Source: Stropharia rugosoannulata
Taxonomy: Eukaryota > Basidiomycota > Agaricomycetes > Agaricales > Strophariaceae
Direction of reading: 5' to 3'
Length of the DNA stretch: 64,000 nucleotides
NCBI GenBank assembly: GCA_028532985.1
Contig: JANCIK010000005.1
Location: 1,804,501-1,868,500 of the forward strand
Numbering within the stretch: the stretch's first letter is position 1; each line of letters opens with the position of its first letter. The translations under genes and the position numbers were made by a program. Shown here in pieces: positions 56,720 through 64,000 of this stretch. A model generated the notes under the pieces. That model was not told the origin of the DNA and made no database searches. It was given only the letters and a program-made list of their open reading frames with translations.

Positions 56720-58071
56720 AAGATCTTAATTTCCTGTCGACTCTTAGATATACAGCAGTACAGCTCACCTTGCTTAACATACCATCCCCTAGCTGCTCTA
56801 CTAGTTTCACATACCATTCACCTATGTACCCTTTTCAGATGGCCATCTGTCACTGTTAAATATTTATACGTTAGTGCTCTGTATAAGGAGTCAAAGAGCT
56901 CTTATATATAATATTACCTTGTAAATCGAATGTTCCCCGAAATGCACACTGATTATCGGTATCTGGTTAGGCATGGACGTTGAGATGAAGTGGCCACGGC
57001 AGAGAAGAAAGACAAAGCGAAATCTGTATATATATGTGCAAGATGTTTCACACCTGTAGGTGTGCAGAACCAAATAAATTGCTGACGTACGAACAATCAG
57101 ACCGCCGCCCAGCAGAGCACGGGCGCTATATCCAAGAAATTAATTCCACAACTTTCTCAGAAGACCGTGAACGATAGTGTGTCTTCTGAGAAATATCATA
57201 GTCCCCAGTCATAGTGTTTCTTAGATGTTCTGTTCGACATCATATTATTTGCATAGCCTTATTTACACTGACTGACTTACGGGAACGCACAGGAAACGCA
57301 CACAGGACCAACACAGGAATCGGATTCCGCGGAATGGCAGCGTCTTCTCCTGTTAAACTCTTTCTCATAAATTTAATCTTCTACTCCACCTGACTATTAG
57401 TCAAGGGGATACTGGGATTGAGCATCATGGAAAACCAATCCCTCTGCCCTAGTACTAGGTGGCGCATGGTACAGCTTTAACCAAGCTTTAACACAACTTC
57501 AGCATACCTTTCTGTCACCTGATTACCCTTTTGGAGATTCGGATTGATCCGGGATCATAGTTGCCCATCATAGACATTGTATTTCCCAGGTACGGTTGTA
57601 GTTGTTACTCACATTGTCCGTCTAATGCTGTCCACCCTTACTCTTTCAAGCCTGGCAATAACGGGCAGTCTCACACTAGAGGGGATGAAATATCTGAAGG
57701 ATGGCTGCGACTCTTCCCTATGGAACACGACAGTATCATACAATAGTGATTATGGGCGCTTAAATTGGTCGACAACCTTTATCAGTGTACTTGTAACTCG
57801 TCTCCACGGAATACCTGCATAGCCTTTTCCAATTTTAATCAGTATTAAATCCAGGTCTTTGTATACGGATTGGACGTCCACTGCCTCGCACACAACTTCG
57901 ATGCCTGTTAACACTGCACTGCCTCCAAAACCCAAGGAGTCAGTCTTCAAATATAGCATATAGCTATATCTTTTACAAGCCTCACTTTCAGACCTGTTCC
58001 CGCCCTCGCCCCCCAACTTTCTTGCTCTCCAACCTTGGCACTCAGTGTGTTAAACATTCGCCCCAGCAATA
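56720..58071. other. Spacer between zinc-finger copies C and D, with a perfect hairpin
   Basis: About 1.35 kb without a supported gene. A perfect 13-bp inverted repeat with a 15-nt loop lies at 57153-57193. A TATATATATG stretch near 57025 may be a promoter remnant. Short frames around 57560-57820 lack conserved features. Confidence 0.4.
57153..57193. repeat. Perfect 13-bp hairpin
   Basis: TTTCTCAGAAGAC at 57153-57165 and its exact complement GTCTTCTGAGAAA at 57181-57193, separated by 15 nt. It lies in intergenic DNA, more than 400 bp past the stop of copy C. Confidence 0.6.
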
Positions 58072-59303
58072 ATGAGCCATCGCCACCCGGATTCGGACCT
58101 CAGCCATGCTCAATCATTGTGAGAAACAAGACTGATCCCTTAGTGATCTATTGTCTGACTGACTTGCAATCAGTCTGTCTGGTGAAGCTCAGGACATGGA
58201 GGGATCCATTACCTTCCATGTTATAGATGGTGAAATAATTCCTGCCGCCTGGAATCCATCGCCGCTGACTCTTTGCTCCAGATGACATTTCGCCACATGG
58301 CAGTTTTGAAGAAAATCTCTACAGTCACCCTGAAGATCATACAAGCTACTACAGTGGTAGTCCGGACCTCGAATCATTATCGCCTTCCTCACCTTTTCAA
58401 GGCGATTTTTCGTTCCATCAGGATATTATGTCCTCTCACTATGGCCCATTGTCACCGCACGATCCCGGAGACGTTGATTCGTCCAACTTTCTGCTTCCCG
58501 GATCAAGACTGCAACGCAGACGCTCAAGTTCGGTAGAATCTTTCCAGTCTTTGAGCAGTTATCATAGCACATCAAGTGCAAGCTCGTACGAGACTCCAAG
58601 TTCCGCCTTTTCAACTAGCATGGAAAACCTGGGTGTTTTCCAATCTCTCGGAATTTCTGAGCCAAAGGTCGGACTTCAGCTAACACATCCCGTACCTAAC
58701 TTGTCAAACTATGGAACGACCTATGATTCCAGGGGAGAGTCGAGCACGCATAACCTTCACGTATGTTGAACTAAGATTGTCTGTTTCTTCTTTTTTTTTA
58801 TTACTTACGTATCAATAGGTGTCCAACACGACTCCTTCTCTCGCTTCGCACGAGCTATCAACAAAGGATATGCTTCAACTTCTGACGGATGCTGGAATAT
58901 CCACAAATTCCAGAGACCCCGAGAAAATTCGAACGGCTTTTATCCAGAAGCTTCAGCTTAGCGGCGAAGACCATACGCGCAACAAGTCCGTAAAGCCCGC
59001 AAAAATGGATATCGGGACAACCGCGACGCTTGCAGCATCAAAGTCACGGCGAAAAGTCGAAGCTAAATTTTTCTGTCTTCTATGCTCCGCCGGTTTCACC
59101 AGAAAAAATGGTCTCCTCAGTGCGTACTATACCCTGCAGAACAATTTATTGCTTCAAACTGACAAAATACTCTAGACCATTATCGAAGTCACCTCGGTAT
59201 TGCCGATAAACAATGTAGATTCTGTCATCGCAATTTCACCACATCTTTAAGTCGACATGAGAAGAAATGCAGAAGCAACCCCCACCGATTGACAGTAGTA
59301 TGA
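58072..59303 (+). CDS. C2H2/C2HC zinc-finger protein, array copy D
   Basis: Fourth paralogue. Start MSHRHPDSDLSHAQS, again a short exon rich in His and Asp. Later exons give DDISPHGSFEENLYSHPEDH, SSHYGPLSPHDPGDVDSSNF and a Ser-rich stretch, then the pre-finger domain ASHELSTKDMLQLLTDAGIS to KIRTAFIQKLQL. Finger 1 differs from copies A-C in using C-x2-C (CLLCSAGFTRKNGLLNHYRS then H). Finger 2 is CRFCHRNFTTSLSRHEKKC (C-x2-C-x10-H-x3-C), one residue shorter than in A-C. It ends SNPHRLTVV. The finger-1 intron (donor GTGCGTAC) again splits the Asn codon. Finger 2 is close to that of copy E. Confidence 0.76.
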
Positions 59304-60336
59304 TCAAGCATATAGCGTTACTACTGCCATCAAGAAATAGTACGAATTTCGTAGTTCAGCCTTTCACTAAATTTCTCAAGTCCTCTCAAATCCTTTAATG
59401 ACTGGAACAATGGATATGTATTATCACAGTTTAAGCCATATTATACCCTCCTTTTCGATACCCATTTGTTCACTATGTATTAACGGTTGTGAAAGTAAAG
59501 ACAAATATATATAAATGTAAGATGACTTCTGTATCTGTACTCAGATAAAAGCGAAAGCGAATAGATAATGCGTAGTTTTTTTGTACAGTGCAATTGAGCT
59601 CACTAAAACTCGAAGCTCATTGGGAGCCGAGATTTCTGTAGCTTCGCGTCACATTGTTGCGCCTGCCACCGAGTTTATATGTGTTGCTTGCTAGAAAGTA
59701 GACCAAGAGTCATTATGCCGTCAATTGAAGATCTGCTTGGAGGATGATTTGAGTCATTCGCAGTCTTGGCAATTGGACATGACTCCGCGGAGCCGCTTTG
59801 CAGTTGCCTCATGATCTCTCCGTGTCAGCAGCGCCCAAATTAAAACCCATATACCGTTCTACAGTGCTTACTGGACCCTGCAGCGTGATATCTATTAGAG
59901 GCAGTCATCAGAAAACAGCCCGCCACATTACCTATTCCAGCTGTACCATTGCTGCTCTGTGTATTAAAAGCGTTGCCGACATATTAGTATTATGTGGGTA
60001 TGCTGCTGTACATGTATGGTGCCGAATAGACTGGGCAGAGCTGCAAACCTGGATAGCACTTAACACTTTTCACATATAACTGACTGCAGTTTGCATAGCT
60101 TGACTTAGCATACATACGTGCTATGATAAACATACCTCTGCTTACCTTCGAACTAACAGAAAATGCAATTCATGTTACAGAGATTTTCAGATGCTTATAC
60201 AATGCTGTGAGTAGCTCTGCAGGATAGCGAATGGTTATATAGCAGCAAAGCTCGACTACAGTCAAATCTATATGGTATTGCTCAACACATTGGCCATCGT
60301 AGTGGATTACTTTCAACCCTAGCCATTTGCGATCCG
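59304..60336. other. Spacer between zinc-finger copies D and E
   Basis: About 1 kb, AT-rich, with only chance-like short frames (one of 93 codons at 59798). No finger fragments or repeats were seen. Confidence 0.35.
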
Positions 60337-61531
60337 ATGAACCCTGGCTTGCCCAACATGTGGTCAGTGTGTTTTTATTCGGTGTCAGAACCCTGTTAGT
60401 CCTTATGAGTCTCTTGGGTATTAGGCCACAGGTTCTCCACGCCTACGATGAAGGGGAGCCAAACCTGCCAATTGAAGCTCTTATTGCTGACGGTAAATCT
60501 TAATCCAGACTGTTGAAATTAAATTATAATAGACTTATGCGTTTTACAATTTTATAAGACTTTCTCTCGCCCAATGGAAACGAGCATTACACCTCTTTTC
60601 GTCCATACACAAACTACAACACTCAGAGGTCTACGGAATCACATAACAAGGCCCTGCCTTTATTAACCCTTGGTGAACAAAGCATGAATTCTCCATATCA
60701 GTTTGAAGTGGATCAGTCCAGCCCTTCAAGTTTTGGGAGTTCGCCTTATTCAGCCCTGTCGCAGAATAGAGACTTCTTCCCCCCTGCTAATGGTAGAAAA
60801 TACATGTCCAACCTATAGTGGAAGATGTCTTACCATATTTAGCAGGTGAACAGGGACAATGGGCTACCTCGGAAGTCGCTGTGGCGTCATCGACTGTCGG
60901 CATAGATATGCATACTAGTTTTTCTCCCGCCTCTGCATACTTTGGAGAAGATGACAGTCAATTCGCCTCTCAGTATATTCCAGAAAACATCCCTAGGCAT
61001 TCGGACATCATGGCCGACGATAAGCGGAGTCTGTTATATTTAATGGGCATCTTCATATCCAACGACCTAGACTCTACAGAGGTCTCGCGTCAATTCACGC
61101 AAGAGCTTTGTGATAGCTTAACTAATAGCATCCATCCTGGCATGAATATGCAGAGTCGCATGGGGCGTCTGTGGGGAAGACCAACAAAGGCTAATGTATC
61201 ATCTGAGGCCGGAAAAGTAGCAAGTGAAAACAGACGAAAAGTCCCGGCAAACTTTTTCTGTGAGCTTCGGGGAGTGTGTGGTGCCAGCTTCACTCGTAAA
61301 AATGGGCTCATAAGTAAGAAAAGTGACCATTTAAATTTGATTCTCTGCTGATAGCCACTTTCAGACCACTACAAGGCACACCTTGGAATAACGGACAAGC
61401 AGTGCAGATTCTGCGGCCAAGCATTCACTACATCAGTAGGACGACACGAGAAAAAGTGCAAACAAAACCCAGAAAATTATGAGCAGAAGCAGACTTTGCC
61501 GATGCTTATGGCCCCTGGTCCAATGCATTAA
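60337..61531 (+). CDS. C2H2/C2HC zinc-finger protein, array copy E
   Basis: Fifth paralogue. Start MNPGLPNMW, then exons GPQVLHAYDEGEPNLPIEAL and DFLSPNGNEHYTSFRPYTNY through a Ser/Tyr-rich part, and after an intron VEDVLPYLAGEQGQWATSEV. The pre-finger domain is RSLLYLMGIFISNDLDSTEV to FTQELCDSLTNSI. Finger 1 has the unusual spacing C-x5-C-x12-H-x3-H (CELRGVCGASFTRKNGLINH); finger 2 is CRFCGQAFTTSVGRHEKKC (C-x2-C-x10-H-x3-C). The tail is QNPENYEQKQTLPMLMAPGP. The phase-1 intron at the Asn codon is present (donor GTAAGAAA). About 310 residues. Confidence 0.74.
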
Positions 61532-62295
61532 AAATTGGGCATAGACGTCCAATTATTGTCACATCATTGCCTGTGGCTTCATTATTCAAGTCTTTTCTCC
61601 TTCTATACGCTAAGCATTAAAACAGTCATTTTAGACGCTTTCTTTATGCTGCTTCTGCGAACTATACCCATTTTTCTCACCTACTGTGTCCTCCTTTGCC
61701 ACCGTTTGACCTATCTTCGGTATAGATGGGATATCCATTCCTTAAATTGTTTGTTCATTTATTGTCCATCTACTAGGTGTTATCATCGTACGCTATCGTA
61801 CACAATTTTATGGACGCTATTAGATACGATTTAAATTTCAAAAGAAGCATTAGTACTAGCGATACCCCAACCCCCACTCTTTTAGCATAAAATTTCAATC
61901 TGATCTACGAATTCAATTACTTAACATATACATTTTTCCAACACCTTTCTCAAGTGCTTCGATTTACCTACTGCTCCCTTTAAGCACATGTAAAACTTGT
62001 GTGAAACCCTAGATTTTTGTTGGATTTTTGATGTAGGGAGATGGAATCAGACGTTGTTTTTTCTTGGTTTTTTCGAACAAATTGGAACAAGCTTAAAGAG
62101 TTAATTATCAAACTTAAGTCAAACTTAAGTGTGTACTTAAGTATTAGGCACGTGCTGGCTATAAACGGTCCTTCGCGGCAATTGCCCAATCACACACTCC
62201 CATCACGACCCACACCAGACATTACTCTTCATCCTAATACTAATAGACAGGACTGCTACCTCCATATAATGTAACGAAGACTACGAAATATCTAG
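61532..62295. promoter_or_regulatory. Intergenic stretch with three phased ACTTAAGT boxes
   Basis: About 760 bp upstream of the YEATS-domain gene. ACTTAAGT, an 8-bp palindrome, occurs at 62112, 62123 and 62135, that is 11 and 12 bp apart, about one helical turn. A TATAAA-like CTATAAACG lies at 62159. This is a candidate promoter for the YEATS gene. The rest shows no coding character. Confidence 0.45.
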
Positions 62296-64000
62296 ATGTC
62301 GATACCTCCTCAGAGCCACCACAATTCAGACGATGTCAAACTGTCCGACATAGTCTTAGCCGACATTCAATCGGAAGTTGACCTCGAAATCTCATTGAGA
62401 GATGAGTTAGCTAAAACGCTGGAGGCAAGAATCGAATGGGGACGTATGCTTCAAACTGCTTTAAGCAATGGTGTGTTCCTAGAGCTATACTGGGCTACCC
62501 GGGTGAACTTACATTTAGCAGGATACGGCGCTACCTCACAAGAAATTTTTCGAAGTATAGCATTGGGTACGCTGTCCTCCTTGGAGACGCGATCCTTGTA
62601 CATTCTAGGATCAGATCCTGCCCCTCCTCCGAATATAGCAGCTCAACCTTCTCGTCCTTCCCCCAAAAAACTGTATCCGGGTTTGAAGCCCAAGCCAGCA
62701 TTTCTATTTACTCGATACAATCCGGCGGCTCGTCAGGATTATGGAAGCCACAACTGCCTATATATATTGAAGTGTCCAAGCTGCTCAAAAACCGCATTTA
62801 CGTCACTACAAGGCCTCCTAAACCACGCCCGTCTTATGCACAATCTCGAATGGGGGACTCACGATGAGTGTATAAGAGCGTGTGCAGTCATTGATAATTA
62901 TCTCGACGTGAATGCTGGTACAGAAGTCGGAATTGGACCTTTAGGTATCTTACCTGGTCTTCAGACAATTTTCCAAAATGCTGTCTCTTCCCAAATACGT
63001 GATATCGTTGATGTTCCTGCGGAAACGAATAGCGTTGAATTAACGGAGCCCACACCAGCTGCATCACTTGAGGGCGACTACCTCAACAAAACTTTAGGTC
63101 TTCACGAAGACTCTGCCGCCCTTGCACCGTATCTTGGTAAAGAAGCCATTCGTCGCCAGATAAAAGTTTGGGATGAAGACGTAGATATCGAACCCTACGA
63201 CTCTCTTGTAGAGATACATGACAACGCACGATTTAAACGCAGGGCGCTATGGCGGATGCCATTCTCTCAGCGCCATTTCAAGGAGGTCCCAGACCTGAAC
63301 TCGGAGGAGATTTCAAAGACAGCCAAAATCCCGGATGCTGGCGAGCAATCTGCAGAACTAAGGATATCCAATGAAGAGGTACGCTGTCGACAACCGCTAG
63401 GATGGTGACACACTGTGCTAAATTACTCTAGGTTGCCTTACCCCCACCTTCAGAGCTAATTGTTGCCAGTGCAAGTCGTTTTTGTCTTATTGCCCGTATT
63501 GTGATTACGGACCGTAGTTTGTCACTCCCTAAAGGTCAGAGTTAAACGCCTTTACTCAATTTCAGGCACTTACTTCCATATTATCAGGAATACATCATAA
63601 TCAGAACTACACGCATAAATGGATGGTTTCAGTTGATGCCCCTGCTTACGTATGTAACTTTTTACTTCGCGAGTTAGCACAACTCAAACGCCTGTAGGCT
63701 CACCATATCACCAGCGTCTTGCAATCCATTGAGGTGTCCCCTGTTGACCCTAATTCAATTATACCATGCCCTCCCCCAACTTCGGCGCCACCTTTTCTTG
63801 TAGTTGGGGTCTCTAACAAACCTTTTTTGGCGAAAGTACAATTGACGTTCGTTGGTACTTCTGTCGATGAATCCTCGCCTGGACAGAAGGTTATCTTTGA
63901 GCATTGGGTCGATGTAAGCACTTTTTGTCATTTGCAGAATCATCTGACTGACCAAGTTTCTCATATCAAAGTTGGACCCAATTGGCGACAGGGGCGTCGT
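62296..64000 (+). CDS. YEATS-domain chromatin protein, 3' end outside window
   Basis: YEATS domains bind acylated lysines on histones and occur in chromatin-modifying complexes. Start MSIPPQSHHNSDDVKLSDIV; the first exon of about 360 residues has a helical N-terminus (DLEISLRDELAKTLEARIEW) and a single C2H2-like finger CPSCSKTAFTSLQGLLNHAR with LMH, resembling the architecture of YEATS2-like fungal proteins. After an intron, VALPPPSELIVASASRFCLI leads to the YEATS fold: NQNYTHKWMVSVDAPAY, HHITSVLQSIEVSPVDPNSI, PPFLVVGVSNKPFLAKVQLT and VIFEHWVDLD. The usual GWGEF motif is replaced by VGVSNKPF, so reader residues may differ. The gene continues past 64000. Confidence 0.75.

Overview
The window is nuclear DNA from a filamentous basidiomycete, most likely an Agaricomycete. 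The genes carry many short introns of about 45-70 nt, the Ty3/gypsy debris and the DUF6589 family are typical of mushroom-forming fungi, and the housekeeping proteins (UBA4, OLA1, APC10, DBP2, eIF4B) read as fungal. No species can be named from the sequence alone.

Region 1 (1-10.7 kb) is transposon-rich. It opens inside a Ty3/gypsy integrase on the + strand. Two spliced genes of unknown function follow on the - strand, and upstream of each lies a + strand polypurine tract and LTR-like DNA. A broken gag gene on the - strand has a 1-kb TIR element (8664-9678) inserted at its 5' side.

Region 2 (10.67-16.49 kb) is one transposon of 5,797 bp. It has terminal inverted repeats and a perfect 9-bp target duplication. 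It holds the C-terminal half of a RecQ-like helicase and a broken DUF6589 gene, placed head to head and both missing their 5' halves. A second TIR element of 2.5 kb sits inside an intron of the DUF6589 gene.

Region 3 (16.7-50.05 kb) is a dense array of ordinary genes: eIF4B-like RRM protein, a Rap/RSR1-type GTPase, DBP2-type DEAD-box helicase with a 589-nt intron, an alpha/beta hydrolase, a DDT/PHD chromatin protein, APC10, UBA4, a TUG/ASPL-type UBX protein, a PITH-domain protein, a MED25-like Mediator subunit, a small GPI-anchored protein, OLA1, an MMTAG-domain protein, a very large disordered protein, a small membrane protein, a four-helix membrane protein and a mucin-like single-pass surface protein. 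Several neighbours share very short divergent promoters.

Region 4 (50.4-61.5 kb) is a head-to-tail array of five paralogous genes. Each ends in a C2H2 finger plus a C2HC finger, and all five have a phase-1 intron at the same asparagine codon inside the first finger. Region 5 (62.3 kb to the end) is the start of a YEATS-domain chromatin protein that runs off the window.

The strongest candidates for something undescribed are the TIR element carrying a helicase plus DUF6589 with its palindromic ends, the Ty3 elements with antisense accessory genes, and the tandem zinc-finger family. All exon structures here were read by eye from splice signals and reading-frame continuity, so exact boundaries in poorly conserved genes may shift.
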